NCBI RefSeq assembly: GCF_036240795.1
Contig: NZ_CP108454.1
Coordinates: 8,120,001 to 8,184,000 of the forward strand
DNA: 64,000 bases
From: Streptomyces sp. NBC_01268
Lineage (GTDB): Bacteria > Actinomycetota > Actinomycetes > Streptomycetales > Streptomycetaceae
Direction of reading: 5' to 3'
The notes below the pieces were generated by a model that had not been told where the DNA came from, ran no database searches, and saw only the letters and a program-made list of their open reading frames with translations. The translations under genes and the position numbers were made by a program. Below, piece after piece: positions 33,652 to 42,975 of this stretch. The stretch's first letter is position 1, and the number at the start of each line of letters is the position of its first letter.

Positions 33652-34289
33652 GCAGGGCAGGGCCGTGACCCATCACCTGCTCCGCGACGGCTGGAAGGTG
33701 CGCGCGCTGACGCGCGACCCGAACGGCCCGCAGGCCACGGCGCTGGCGCGGGCCGCCGCACCTGGTCAGCAAGTGGCGGATCGAGCGCCACGTCGCCGCG
33801 CTCGGCCTGCCCGCGACGATCCTGAGGCCGGTGTCCTTCATGGAGAACTTCACCGGCGGATACGCGCTGCGGAACGGGAACCTCTCCACCGGTCTCGCGC
33901 CGGAGGTCCCGCAGCAGATCATGGTCGTCGACGATGTCGGCGCCGTCACCGCGCTGGCGTTCTCCCGGCCGGAGGAGTGGATCGGCCGGGCCGTCGCCCT
34001 GGCCGGGGACGGACTCACACCGGTTCAGATCGCCGCGGCGATCGGGAAGGCACTCGGCATACCGCTGCCCTACGTTCAGATCCCGATCGACGCGATCCGG
34101 GCGCTGAACGAAGACTTCGCCTACGCCAACGAGTGGCTCAACGAACTCGGCTACCGCGCGGACATCCCCGCCACCCGGGAGATCCACCCCGGCACGATGG
34201 ACTTCAGCACATGGCTGGAGCGCACCGGCGCGTCCCAGATCGCCTCGTTCCTCGCCACCGCCGCACGTACCGCCGGGCAGCGCGGATGA
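33652..34289 (+). pseudogene. NmrA-like NAD(P)-binding protein, 5'-truncated and internally deleted
   Basis: VTHHLLRDGWKVRALTRDPN is the end of the first Rossmann unit of an NmrA/HSCARG protein, lacking the GxxGxxG start. About 85 residues later in the family, and in another frame here, the sequence resumes at KWRIERHVAALGLPATILRP and continues to a normal C-terminus (SFLATAARTAGQRG). The downstream frame from 33831 could be translated from an internal ATG but would lack the cofactor site. Confidence 0.7.
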
Positions 34290-34329
34290 GCGCCCGTACG
34301 CACGGCCTGCGGCGCGTCGGGACCACGTA

Positions 34330-34515
34330 GGCACACCGCCGACCTGGCCCGCATCACAGCCGCGGCCGCCCTGCCGAACGGCCGTGACCCCATACGTGGA
34401 CTCGGGCACACGGACCCGGACGCGCTCGACGGCCGGCTGGTCGATGCACTGGTGGTCCACGGCCGCGCCGAGGACATCGCCCACCGCGTCCGAGAGCGTA
34501 CGAGTAAGGCCCGAG
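34330..34515 (+). pseudogene. C-terminal fragment of an LLM flavin-dependent oxidoreductase
   Basis: GRLVDALVVHGRAEDIAHRV and RERTSKAREAVVV match the end of F420/FMN-dependent luciferase-like oxidoreductases. The first ~230 residues expected of the family are absent. Confidence 0.5.
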
Positions 34516-34613
34516 AAGCCGTTGTCGTGCCGGTCATGACGGGCGCGCGTTCGCCTGTGCCGACTCGGTCGTGTGATCTCTCAGCCGGCTCGGCGTGCAG
34601 GGCGTCCTTGCCG

Positions 34614-35606
34614 TCAGTTCACCTCGGATCCGAAGCGGCGCTTGTACGCCGATGGAGTGATGCCCGTCTCGCGACGCATCAGCGTGCGCAGGTTGGTGGC
34701 GGTGCCGAGACCGCTCCGCCGTGCGACTACCTCGAAGCGGGATTCGCCTCGCTCGATCAGTCGGCAGGCCAAGGCGAGCCGTTCTCCCGTGAGCCACGTC
34801 AACGGGGTCGTTCCCAGCTGTGCCCGGAAGCGGCGGTGGAGCGTCGCCGGGCTGACCGCCGCCCGCGCCGCGAGGTCCGAGATCGCGAGTGGTGAGTCCA
34901 GCCGTTCCTGCGCCCAGGCCAGGACGGGTGCCAGGGACTCGTCGGGGAGGTCGGGCAGGGGACGCTCGACGAACTGCCGCTGCCCGCCGTCGCGGTGCGC
35001 CGCGAAGACCAGTCGTCGGCTCACGGAGTTGGCGGCCTCGGCGCCGTGGTCGCGGCGGACCACGTACAGGCCGAGGTCGAGTGCAGCCGCGCTTCCTGCA
35101 GCGGTGAGGATGTCTCCGTCGTCCACGAACAGCACGTCTGATTCGAGGTGGACGGCAGGGAAGCGGGCGCGGAAGGCATCGGCCCACTGCCAGTGGGCCG
35201 TGGCCCGGCGCCCGTCGAGGACTCCGGCCTCCGCCAGAGTGAAGGCGCCGCTGCAGAAACCGATCAAGCGTGCGCCGCGCGCGTGCGCCCGTCGGATGGT
35301 CTCGAGCACGGCGGGCCGGCGGGGCACCTCGACGTCGGGGCGGTTGGGGACGATCAAGGTGTCTGCCGTATCGGCTGCCTCCAGGCCGGCGACTCCTGTG
35401 AGGGTGAAGAATCCGTCTCGCATCGGAGTGGAGGGCTCGGGGGAGCAGAGTCGGAAGTCGTAGAGGTCGCGGCCGATCTCCGGCCTGCGCAGGCCGAAGA
35501 TCTCGGTCGCGCAGCCGAGCTCGAACGGGTTCGAGTTCTGGTCCACGATCACGACCACGCGGTGGATGTCTGCCCCGTGGGCTGGGTGCGAGGATTCTTT
35601 CGCCAT
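34614..35606 (-). CDS. GlxA-type transcriptional regulator (DJ-1/PfpI domain plus AraC HTH)
   Basis: 330 residues. Residues ~15-190 are a DJ-1/PfpI-like domain (IHRVVVIVDQNSNPFELGCA; elbow Cys in LIGFCSGAFTLAEAG). Residues ~215-325 are the AraC double helix-turn-helix: PLAISDLAARAAVSPATLHR, RFRAQLGTTPLTWLTGERLA, VARRSGLGTATNLRTLMRRE. Regulators of this group usually activate adjacent metabolic genes. I chose ATG 35606 because AGGA lies 8 nt upstream; TTG 35612 is two codons longer. It diverges from the cupin gene with a 52-bp gap, so it probably controls that gene and itself. Confidence 0.88.
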   Translation of the reverse strand: MAKESSHPAHGADIHRVVVIVDQNSNPFELGCATEIFGLRRPEIGRDLYDFRLCSPEPSTPMRDGFFTLTGVAGLEAADTADTLIVPNRPDVEVPRRPAVLETIRRAHARGARLIGFCSGAFTLAEAGVLDGRRATAHWQWADAFRARFPAVHLESDVLFVDDGDILTAAGSAAALDLGLYVVRRDHGAEAANSVSRRLVFAAHRDGGQRQFVERPLPDLPDESLAPVLAWAQERLDSPLAISDLAARAAVSPATLHRRFRAQLGTTPLTWLTGERLALACRLIERGESRFEVVARRSGLGTATNLRTLMRRETGITPSAYKRRFGSEVN

Positions 35607-35658
35607 GTGCAATTCCTAGCACTCACGCTGTCCATGCGAAGGTGCCGAGGATGGGGCC

Positions 35659-36054
35659 ATGAACAACCAGCCGATCTCCCTTCGCCAGGCCCTGGACTCC
35701 TTCGACGCGTTGTGGAGTCCGCGCATCGTCACGCGCGTCAACGACTACGACGTCCGGATCGCCAAGGTCGAGGGCGAACACATCTGGCACGCCCACGACG
35801 ACACCGACGAGTTCTTCCTGGTGCTCGACGGGGAACTGCACATCTCCTTGCGCGAGCCCGAGGGCGAGCGCACGGTCCTGCTGCAGCAAGGGGCGGTCTT
35901 CACCGTCCCCGCAGGTACGGAGCACAAGCCGTACGCGCCGTCCGGAGCCGCAATTCTCATGTTCGAGCCGACGGGGACGCCGACCGTCGGCGACCGCCAC
36001 GATGAGATCCCCGCCCACGTGGACGCGACGACCGGACACGTCCTCCCCGCATGA
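35659..36054 (+). CDS. Cupin-domain protein
   Basis: 131 residues, a single cupin barrel. Motif 1 is IWHAHDDTDEFFLVLDGELH (H-x-H-x(4)-E with the distal Gly), motif 2 AVFTVPAGTEHKPYAP (P-x(4)-H). All four usual metal ligands are present. Small cupins of this type isomerise, oxygenate or bind small carbonyl compounds. A 13-bp terminator follows 133 bp downstream. Divergent from the GlxA-type regulator, which is its likely controller. Confidence 0.85.
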   Translation: MNNQPISLRQALDSFDALWSPRIVTRVNDYDVRIAKVEGEHIWHAHDDTDEFFLVLDGELHISLREPEGERTVLLQQGAVFTVPAGTEHKPYAPSGAAILMFEPTGTPTVGDRHDEIPAHVDATTGHVLPA

Positions 36055-36186
36055 GCGGACGGGCAGAGGTCGGGGCCGCCGACGGGTGATCCTGCCGCAG
36101 CCCGGGCGTGAAGGCGGGGACTCCTGACCGACTCGGACGGTCGGATTACCCCGTCCGGCTTCGCCGAGCCCTGCCGTGTGGAGCTG

Positions 36187-36219
36187 CCTCCGCAGGAGGA
36201 CCGAGACCTCCTGCGGAGG
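36187..36219. terminator. 13-bp perfect-stem bidirectional terminator
   Basis: 36187-36199 pairs perfectly with 36207-36219 around a 7-nt loop, between the cupin gene and the convergent gene at 36306. The remainder of 36055-36305 holds no gene. Confidence 0.7.
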
Positions 36220-36305
36220 GTGAGCCGGTGCTGCGCGGCTTCCGCTCGCCCTCGGGTGACGGGTGTGAGGCCGGTGTCCGAGGTCTGGAGTGGGCGCAGA
36301 GCGGG

Positions 36306-36638
36306 TCAGGCGTGGCTGATCCATCGCTGGAGCGCGGCATGGGTGGTGTCGTCCAGCCGGCACAAGGCCTCGATGGCGTCGAGGTCGCCGGGCCGGGGCG
36401 CGATGCCTGCGGTCGTGAGGACTGCGTGCAGTTCCAGACGACGGCGGTCGGCCGGCTCGAGCGGCGGGTGGAGGCGGGTCCCCGGGGTGGGTGCGAGGAG
36501 TGGGCTGTCGTCGCGCTCCATGACGCCGTAGACGGTCGGGGTCGGCTGGGGCAGGTCCTCGAGTGCGGCGGGGAAGCGGTAGGGGTCGAGATCCATCAGC
36601 TCGGCAGAGCTCGGGGTGAAAGCCTGAAAACCAGTCAT
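36306..36638 (-). CDS. Small protein of unknown function
   Basis: 110 residues. Start ATG 36638 is decided by a perfect AAGGAGG 5 nt upstream; a longer form from 36659 would overlap that signal. The first half is Pro-rich (TPSSAELMDLDPYRFPAALE, DLPQPTPTVYG) and likely extended; the second half is helical (PADRRRLELHAVLTTAGIAP, LDAIEALCRLDDTTHAALQR). No membrane segment or signal peptide. I do not recognise it. The strong Shine-Dalgarno suggests high expression. Confidence 0.6.
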   Translation of the reverse strand: MTGFQAFTPSSAELMDLDPYRFPAALEDLPQPTPTVYGVMERDDSPLLAPTPGTRLHPPLEPADRRRLELHAVLTTAGIAPRPGDLDAIEALCRLDDTTHAALQRWISHA

Positions 36639-37153
36639 AGGTGCCTCCTTGGTCGTCATGCCACTGCACAGGACGACTGCGGGGGCAGTGTGGTCAGTTG
36701 CGGTGCGCGACGGATCCCACCCGGATGTCCCCTATGGCATCTCGTCACAAGTCCGATGAACCAACCCGTCATTCGACCGGCAGGACGTCCGTCCCATGGC
36801 CGGGTGATGGAGTACGGCACTCGACGGTCGGCGCCGGGGCCATCACACGGCTGCGCCCGGCCGCTCCCGTGGTACTGCCCATGCACGGGTCGGCGCTGAC
36901 GTCCCCCGGCCTGGCTGGTCGGCGGCCTGCTGGTGGGCCGGCCCCCAGGCCTTGCTCGCATCGGACGGTCCGGCTCTTCGTTCTGGTTTTCGATGCCGGC
37001 ATGGGTGTGCTCATCATCTTTTGGTCAGAGCTGTTCTGTTCCGGTCGTTCATGACGGATAAGAGGTTCTTGGTGTGTTTGGCGGGATAGGGCTGGGTCGG
37101 CGGGGACCGCGCCTATGGGGGAGCGCCCGCGGAGTGGACAGGGAGATGTGGCG
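36639..37153. other. Intergenic, no gene seen
   Basis: 515 bp with lower GC around 36980-37080 than the flanks (TCATCATCTTTTGGTC region). This AT-richer part probably holds the promoter of the repeat-protein gene at 37154 but no consensus pair stands out. Confidence 0.35.
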
Positions 37154-38944
37154 ATGGCCAACCTGCACTACGAGATACTCACCGATCCCGGGCAGCTCCA
37201 GGTGTCCGGGAAGGGCAAGGACGAGGAGTCACCAGGGGTGGTGCACATCGTCGTCTCGAATCCGAGCGCCTGGTCCGTGACGCTCTACGAACTCGAGGTG
37301 ACGGTCCCCTTCGGCAGCGGGAAGACCCACCTGACCGCGCATGTCGACAGGATCCGAGCTCGTCTCGGCGCCAGCACCCTGAGCTCCTCGGTCGGCCTCT
37401 CGGAGAACTGGAACGGCACCACCGGGACTTACCGGTTGGAGGCGCTCTCCGGTGTGCGCCTGCGGAAGGGCGAGGTCATCGTCATCGAGATCGCCGACTT
37501 CCCTGTCTCCTCCGAGGAAGGGCTGGTCCTGCTGTCCGTGGCGGAGGACTCGCACGGCCGTGGTCCCAGGAGCGACCACCTCGTCACGTTGAGCCTGCTG
37601 AAGCATGCCCCGCGCATCCCGCGCAACTTCCGCGCCGACAGTACGCTGCTCGGCGCGACGGAGCAGGTCACCCTGCGGTGGGACGGTCCGGAAGACCTCG
37701 ACTACAAGATCCAGGGCCCGGTCGGATCCCCGCAGCCCGTCCCGCAGACCTCGGGCGACTGGCACTGGTCACCGAAGCAGGGCGAGGAACCCAAGCGTGA
37801 TGCCACGTACATCCTGATCGCCACCCCCAAGAGCCCGCATCAGCCCGGGTACTACCTCACCACCACCGTCCACCTGCGAAATCCCGAGTTCGAGAGCGTC
37901 AGCGCGACCGCCGGGCTCGCCACCCCGTGGGTGAAGGGCATCGAGCACGAGGGGCGGATCGAGTTCACCGACCTCGGCGCGAAGGTCCTGGACAAGCAGC
38001 GGGCGGCGGGCACGGTCGAGGTCAAGGCGGCGGTCGCGGAGACGGTCCTTGCGACCGCGGGCGTGAACGCTCCGTGGGTGAAGGGCACCGACCACGAAGG
38101 CCGTATCCGCTTCACCGACCGGGGCGCCGAGATCCTCGACAGCGGGCAGGCATCGGGCACGGTCACCGCGGCGACCGCGGACGTGGACAGCGTGCGTACG
38201 GCGCTGGTGCGAGGAAGGGACGGAGGGGCGGGCTGGATCCGTCTGCCCGCCGACGGGATCACCGTCGGCCACGGTGACGGCGGTGACCTGGGTGTCGTCA
38301 CGGCGGAGCGAATTCGGGTGACCGGCGTGAACACCACGTGGGTCGGGGACGTCGACGGCGGTAAGGGGTGGCTCGAGTTCCCGCGGTCGGGCGTGAACGT
38401 CCGCAAGGACGGAGGCCAGGAGTGGGGCACCGTCGCCGCTGACAAGGCCGACCTGAACGGCATCAACACCTCGTGGGTGCAGGGCCGCACGACCGCGGAT
38501 GGGTGGATCGAGTTCCCGACCGGCGGGCTGAACGTGTTCCAGGGCGCCGGTGATCGTCAGTGGGGCACCGTCGCGGCGGGCACCGCGGACCTCAACGACA
38601 TGGTCACCCACCGCGCCAGGGTCAAGGAACGCCTCCACCTGGAAGGCGGTCTGACCGTCGACGACGTCCTGGAGACGCAGGACGGTCCGCCTCGGCTGAT
38701 CGTCCACGGCCGCCTCGATGCCGAGGGCGAGGTGCTGGCCGCCCGTACGGTGACCGTCGCCGGCGACCTCACCACCAAGGGGATCCTCCGTGTCTTCGGG
38801 GAGTCCCGGTTCAGGGGCAAGGTCAACGCCAACGGACACCTGTCCGTCCGCAACGGGGAATCCTGGATCCTGCACACCAATGACGGAAAGGTCGCCATCC
38901 AGGGAGACCTGCGCGTCCACGGAGCCTTCCGCTCCGACAGCTGA
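37154..38944 (+). CDS. Tail-fibre-like protein with tandem beta repeats
   Basis: 596 residues from ATG 37154 (GGGAG 8 nt upstream). Residues ~1-245 look like two beta-sandwich domains, without signal peptide. From ~250 there are five ~45-residue repeats with the shared pattern W-V-x-G-x(5)-G-x-I-x-F-x(5)-G-V and a following GTVxAxxAD (for example VNAPWVKGTDHEGRIRFTDR). The C-terminal ~90 residues (TVTVAGDLTTKGILRVFGES) are a regular beta-solenoid-like pattern. The architecture recalls phage tail fibres or contractile-injection adhesins, yet no other phage gene is nearby. A 12-bp hairpin terminator follows. Function unknown. Confidence 0.65.
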   Translation: MANLHYEILTDPGQLQVSGKGKDEESPGVVHIVVSNPSAWSVTLYELEVTVPFGSGKTHLTAHVDRIRARLGASTLSSSVGLSENWNGTTGTYRLEALSGVRLRKGEVIVIEIADFPVSSEEGLVLLSVAEDSHGRGPRSDHLVTLSLLKHAPRIPRNFRADSTLLGATEQVTLRWDGPEDLDYKIQGPVGSPQPVPQTSGDWHWSPKQGEEPKRDATYILIATPKSPHQPGYYLTTTVHLRNPEFESVSATAGLATPWVKGIEHEGRIEFTDLGAKVLDKQRAAGTVEVKAAVAETVLATAGVNAPWVKGTDHEGRIRFTDRGAEILDSGQASGTVTAATADVDSVRTALVRGRDGGAGWIRLPADGITVGHGDGGDLGVVTAERIRVTGVNTTWVGDVDGGKGWLEFPRSGVNVRKDGGQEWGTVAADKADLNGINTSWVQGRTTADGWIEFPTGGLNVFQGAGDRQWGTVAAGTADLNDMVTHRARVKERLHLEGGLTVDDVLETQDGPPRLIVHGRLDAEGEVLAARTVTVAGDLTTKGILRVFGESRFRGKVNANGHLSVRNGESWILHTNDGKVAIQGDLRVHGAFRSDS

Positions 38945-38959
38945 CGCGGTCCCGCCCAG

Positions 38960-38998
38960 CCTGCTCCGCCGCCCGCCCTTCGCGGCCGGCGGAGCAGG
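38960..38998. terminator. Hairpin terminator
   Basis: A perfect 12-bp stem (38960-38971 with 38987-38998) starts 16 bp after the repeat-protein stop; the 15-nt loop can pair further. Confidence 0.65.
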
Positions 38999-39233
38999 TG
39001 TCACCGGGCAGCCGGAGCGTGCCCGGGCAAGACGGCGTCACTCCTTAGGGGCGGCATGTCACGTAGGGGGCCGTATCACGGGACGGAAGGATGGCTGCGG
39101 CTTCGAAGCCGCACCGCCGTCGCACGGACGGGTGAGGTCCGCCCTCGGCACCGATCTCTCATGCCGTCGGCGGGTTCCGCGGACGGCGAGGCCGCTGACC
39201 GTCCGGTCCTGTCGAGACTGCCTGTGAGGCTTC

Positions 39234-40046
39234 ATGTCCGGTATTCCGTCCTACATCGACCCGACCAAGCCCAGTATCGCCAGGGTGTACGACGCCTTCC
39301 TCAGTGGCACCGACAACTACGAGGTGGACCGCGAGGTGGTCCGGGGTGTGATGAAGGCAGCTCCGGAGGCCGCGGACCTGGCGGTGGAGAACCGTGCCTT
39401 CCTCATCCGCGCGTGCCGCTTCCTGGCCGGCGAGGCAGGCGTCACCCAGTACCTGGACTGCGGCTCGGGCCTGCCCACCGCGGAGAACACCCACCAGGTG
39501 GTGCAGCAGGTCGACTCGGACTCACGGGTCGTCTACGTGGACAACGACCCCTTGGTGCTCGCGCACAGCCGCGCGCTGCTGGAAGGGAGCGAGAACGCCG
39601 TCATCGTCTCCGAGGACATCTTCGAGCCGGAGCGGCTGCTCTCGAACGAGCTCGTGCGCTCCCACCTGGACTGGGACAAGCCGATCGCGTTGCTGCACAT
39701 GGGCACACTCCACCACTACAAGCACGAGGAAACCCGCACACGCAAAGACATCATGCGTGCCTACATCGACGCCCTTCCGCCCGGCTCCTATGTGGCACTC
39801 AGTCACTTCCTGGACCCGGAGGACGAGTACAGCGAGACCGCCCGAATGATGGAAAGCATGTTCCTCCACAGCATGATGGGCAGTGGCACCTTCTCGACCA
39901 CGGACGAGCTGAAGGACCTGTTCAACGGTCTGGAGATGGTCGACCCGGGGCTGGTGCGATGCACCGACTGGCGACGGGACGATCCGCAGACCGAGCAGAA
40001 CGCTGCCCAGCGGTGCATCGCCGGCGGCGTCGCGCGCAAGCCGTAG
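39234..40046 (+). CDS. SAM-dependent methyltransferase of the PF04672 (DUF574) type
   Basis: 270 residues; GTGAGG lies 4 nt before the ATG. Family signatures are present in order: DPTKPSIARVYDAFLSGTDN, the N-terminal YDxxLGG-like element; QYLDCGSGLPTAENTHQVVQ (SAM motif I); VVYVDNDPLVLAHSRALL; ALLHMGTLHHY; LPPGSYVALSHF. These enzymes are abundant in Streptomyces; few substrates are known. The stop codon lies inside the first unit of a 7-bp tandem repeat. Confidence 0.88.
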   Translation: MSGIPSYIDPTKPSIARVYDAFLSGTDNYEVDREVVRGVMKAAPEAADLAVENRAFLIRACRFLAGEAGVTQYLDCGSGLPTAENTHQVVQQVDSDSRVVYVDNDPLVLAHSRALLEGSENAVIVSEDIFEPERLLSNELVRSHLDWDKPIALLHMGTLHHYKHEETRTRKDIMRAYIDALPPGSYVALSHFLDPEDEYSETARMMESMFLHSMMGSGTFSTTDELKDLFNGLEMVDPGLVRCTDWRRDDPQTEQNAAQRCIAGGVARKP

Positions 40047-40121
40047 GCCGTAGGCCGTAAGCCGTAAGCCGTAAGCGGTGAGCCGTGAGCCGTGAGCGGT
40101 GAGCGGTGAGCGGTGAGCCAA
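40038..40121 (+). repeat. Heptanucleotide tandem repeat (12 units)
   Basis: Twelve 7-bp units of form (A/G)(A/G)GC(C/G)GT run from codon AAG of the methyltransferase through its stop. The units shift gradually from AAGCCGT to GAGCGGT. Confidence 0.9.
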
Positions 40122-40229
40122 GCGGGCACCGTCAGTTGCCAAGCGCGCAGGCTCGGCGAGCACCCCGGAATCGCACATCGGGGATCTCCCCGATGGCGCA
40201 CTCGGGCTCGGCCGACGACCATGCACCGC

Positions 40230-41318
40230 ATGGCCACACCCACCCTGCCGGCACCGACCGGGCCGCACCCGGTCGGTACCACGTCGGCGTACCTTGAGGA
40301 TGTCTCCCGCCCGGACCCGTGGGTCGCGGACGTGCCGACGCGCGAGCTGATGATCTCGATCTGGTACCCGGCCGCACGCCCGTCCGGTCCGCGCGCCCGT
40401 TACCTGACGCGGACCGAGTCGGCGCACGTCCTGGCCGGCCGGCCCGTGGCCATCGCGCCCGAGGCGCTGAGTTCGGTGCGCACCAACGCCTTCCCGGACG
40501 CTCCGCTCGACCCCGGACTGCGGGAACTGCCGCTGATCGTTCTCTCGCCCGGCTTCACCCGGCCGCGTGCCACGCTCACCTCGATCGGCGAGGACCTGGC
40601 CAGCCACGGTTACGTCGCGGTCGCGATCGACCACACCTACGAGACCGCGGCCACCACCTTTCCGGACGGGCGGGTGGCCGCCTTCGCCCTCGGCCGCGGG
40701 TTTCCGCGCACCGCCGAGTTCTGGCACAAGGTGAAGACCGGGCGCGCCCGCGACGCCTCGTTCGTGCTGGACCAGCTCCTCGGCAGCGACCCACCGTGGG
40801 CAGGCGCGGCCGGGCTGGCCCCGGACCGGATCGGCATGGCCGGACACTCCGCGGGAGGCGCGGCCACCATCGCGGCGATGCTCGCAGACGAGCGCATCCG
40901 CGCGGGCAGCAACGTGGACGGCAGTACCGGCCCCCTCATCCCGCACACCGGCCTGGACCGGCCGTTCCTGTTCCTCGGCCGGGACGGCCAGTACTCTCCC
41001 GGCGACGGGCCCGCCGCTGACACGTGGGCCCGAGACTGGCCCCTATTGACCGGCTGGAGGCGCTGGCTGGTGGTGGCGGGAGCCAGGCACCCGTCCTTCA
41101 CTGATGTCGGCCTGTTGGCGGACCAGCTCGGCCTGCCGCTCGGCGCGGCCACCTCGGGGCTGCGCACGATGACGATCACCCGCACCTACCTGCGTGCCTT
41201 CTTCGACCAACACCTGCGCGACACCCAGCAAACACCGTTCGACCATCTCCACGCGGACCACCCCGAGGTGCGGTCCTGCCTGCCGCCTGACCATCGGACC
41301 GACGGAGGATCGACGTAA
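40230..41318 (+). CDS. Alpha/beta hydrolase, platelet-activating-factor acetylhydrolase type
   Basis: 362 residues. The nucleophile elbow is IGMAGHSAGGAATIAAML (G-H-S-x-G-G), with LPLIVLSPGFTRPRATLTSI supplying the oxyanion region and VDGSTGPLIPH and GARHPSFTD carrying probable Asp and His of the triad. There is no signal peptide. I chose ATG 40230; ATG 40221 in the same frame is three residues longer, and still longer starts are not backed by a ribosome site. Family members hydrolyse esters including PAF-like lipids and polyesters; the natural substrate is not evident from the context. Confidence 0.85.
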   Translation: MATPTLPAPTGPHPVGTTSAYLEDVSRPDPWVADVPTRELMISIWYPAARPSGPRARYLTRTESAHVLAGRPVAIAPEALSSVRTNAFPDAPLDPGLRELPLIVLSPGFTRPRATLTSIGEDLASHGYVAVAIDHTYETAATTFPDGRVAAFALGRGFPRTAEFWHKVKTGRARDASFVLDQLLGSDPPWAGAAGLAPDRIGMAGHSAGGAATIAAMLADERIRAGSNVDGSTGPLIPHTGLDRPFLFLGRDGQYSPGDGPAADTWARDWPLLTGWRRWLVVAGARHPSFTDVGLLADQLGLPLGAATSGLRTMTITRTYLRAFFDQHLRDTQQTPFDHLHADHPEVRSCLPPDHRTDGGST

Positions 41319-41513
41319 GGCTTGATCCCGGCCTGCCAACATCGGGGGAAGAAGACGATGCTTCACGGATATCGGCCGCGCTGATGCGCGGAGGGGGGTG
41401 CGAGCCGTGGACCGGGACCGTCCGAGCAGCGCGCCCGCGGCAGGGCGTACGTGCCGTCCATAGCCGGGCACCGAGGGGTTCCGCTGTGCGGGGGACGGCG
41501 GGATTCTGGGTGT

Positions 41514-42434
41514 ATGAAGGCGACGGGGCGGGTCATCGGTCGGTGGGTGTGCGCGGGAGTCGGGATCTGGGTGGCGGCCGAGGGGGTGGACCGGTTACGG
41601 GTGGCTCCGGCTGCGGCGGTCGTCGAGCGGATGTCGGCGGTGGCGGTGGTCGCGGCCGTGCTCACGGCCGTCGTCGTGCTCGTCCCCGTGCCGCTGAGGC
41701 GACTGCTCGGGCGCGTCGTGGCGGCCAACCAGAGAAGGCTGGCCGAGGAGTTCGACCACGGCTCCGACGCGCGGTTCATGGCACTGATCGGCAGGCAGTT
41801 CGGCTACGTCGGGCTCGGCCTGCTGCTGTCCGTGTTCGTCACCGCCGTAGTGGGGCCGGTCGGACTGTGGGCCGGGACAGAGCTGGCTGCCGGGCTGGGT
41901 CTCGACGTCGAACTCGGGGGAGGGGCCAAGGAGGTCGTGGCCGCGGCGCTCGTGGTCGCAGCGGTGGAGCGGGTGCTGCTCCTCGTGCTCGTCGTACCGG
42001 TGAAGGGCCGCGCGGCCGCGGCGTTGCGCGCCCTGGCCGGCTACCTCGCCTGCCTGGGCGGCCTGGCCCTCGCCGTGGCCTGGCTGGACGGCGTGACCGC
42101 CGACGCCCCGCACTGGCTGACGCTCGCCGTCGTCGTCGCCGTCTTCCAGCTGCGCCCGGCACTGACCTTGACCCTGCCCGTGCCGGGCATCGCCTCGCTC
42201 GTCCTCGTCTGCGCCAACGCCCTGGTGCTCTGGCTGATCGCCTGGCTCACCGGTCTGGTGGACATCACGGGCTTCTGGCCGTTGGTCGGGGCGGTCGCCC
42301 TGATGTGGGTGACGGAATGGCCCATCCGCCTGCTGTCCGCGGTGGCCGAGGCCCGCAGGAACCCACCGGCACCCCTTCCGCCGCACGACCCGTTCTGGCC
42401 CGACAGCCAGATGCCGCACACGCCTCTGTACTGA
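41514..42434 (+). CDS. Integral membrane protein with holin-like repeats
   Basis: 306 residues, about eight hydrophobic segments. The C-terminal half (LTLTLPVPGIASLVLVCANA, LVLWLIAWLTGLVDITGFW) matches the mycobacterial-type four-TM phage-holin superfamily IV pattern (family IV domains also occur in non-phage proteins). The N-terminal half has four further helices and a cytoplasmic loop (RLAEEFDHGSDARFMALIGR). The C-terminus is Pro-rich. No phage gene is adjacent, so a housekeeping membrane role is more likely than lysis. Confidence 0.65.
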   Translation: MKATGRVIGRWVCAGVGIWVAAEGVDRLRVAPAAAVVERMSAVAVVAAVLTAVVVLVPVPLRRLLGRVVAANQRRLAEEFDHGSDARFMALIGRQFGYVGLGLLLSVFVTAVVGPVGLWAGTELAAGLGLDVELGGGAKEVVAAALVVAAVERVLLLVLVVPVKGRAAAALRALAGYLACLGGLALAVAWLDGVTADAPHWLTLAVVVAVFQLRPALTLTLPVPGIASLVLVCANALVLWLIAWLTGLVDITGFWPLVGAVALMWVTEWPIRLLSAVAEARRNPPAPLPPHDPFWPDSQMPHTPLY

Positions 42435-42452
42435 CTGGTCACCGGCCCGTTG

Positions 42453-42509
42453 CCGCGGGTCAGCCCTCGTCCCGCGGGTCAGCCCTCGTCCGCCGGGTCA
42501 GCCCTCGTC
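42453..42509 (+). repeat. Three tandem 19-bp repeats
   Basis: Unit CCGCGGGTCAGCCCTCGTC occurs at 42453 and 42472 and, with two swapped bases, at 42491, just after the membrane protein. The rest of 42435-42975 holds no gene I can support; it precedes the biosynthetic cluster. Confidence 0.85.
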
Positions 42510-42975
42510 AACGCCGCGGAAGGTTCGTGAGCCATCAGCGGCGTCGGTGAACTCCGCGACGTCCACGGCGCGCTTCCCCGGGCTTCCGGGCACCGACTTG
42601 GCGGCGGTGACCGACGACGCCCCGTTCGCCGATCGCGTTCGCCCTGCGCCGTCGCTGTGCGCTCCGTCGAAGTGGGACGGCCGATCTGCGCTGTTGACTT
42701 CCGCTCGCCGGATTGCCGACGATACGAGTCCGACTGTCGATCAACCGACGGCTGCCGCGAGCCTCGCGTCAGAGTCGTAGGCGGCCTTCTGCCCGACCGC
42801 CTTGATCGTCACGCCGGGGCAAGCCCGCGCCCGAGCGCGCCGCGCCCGGACGGCCACCGCGCCGAGGGCGTCGCCCCCGGGGAGCCCCGCCGTCGCCTCC
42901 GTATCGATCTCTCTGCGCCGATCAGGCCCCGTCTCCCCTCTCGTACCGTCCCCCCCTCGTGCAAGGGAGCACGCC

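Noticed and set aside
33831..34289. Intact short NmrA-like gene from the internal ATG
   Set aside because: It would lack the NAD(P)-binding half; the upstream remnant in another frame shows that it is a broken longer gene.
42547..42780. A 77-codon frame just before the condensation gene
   Set aside because: No start signal, no recognisable domain and bias no better than its shadow frames.
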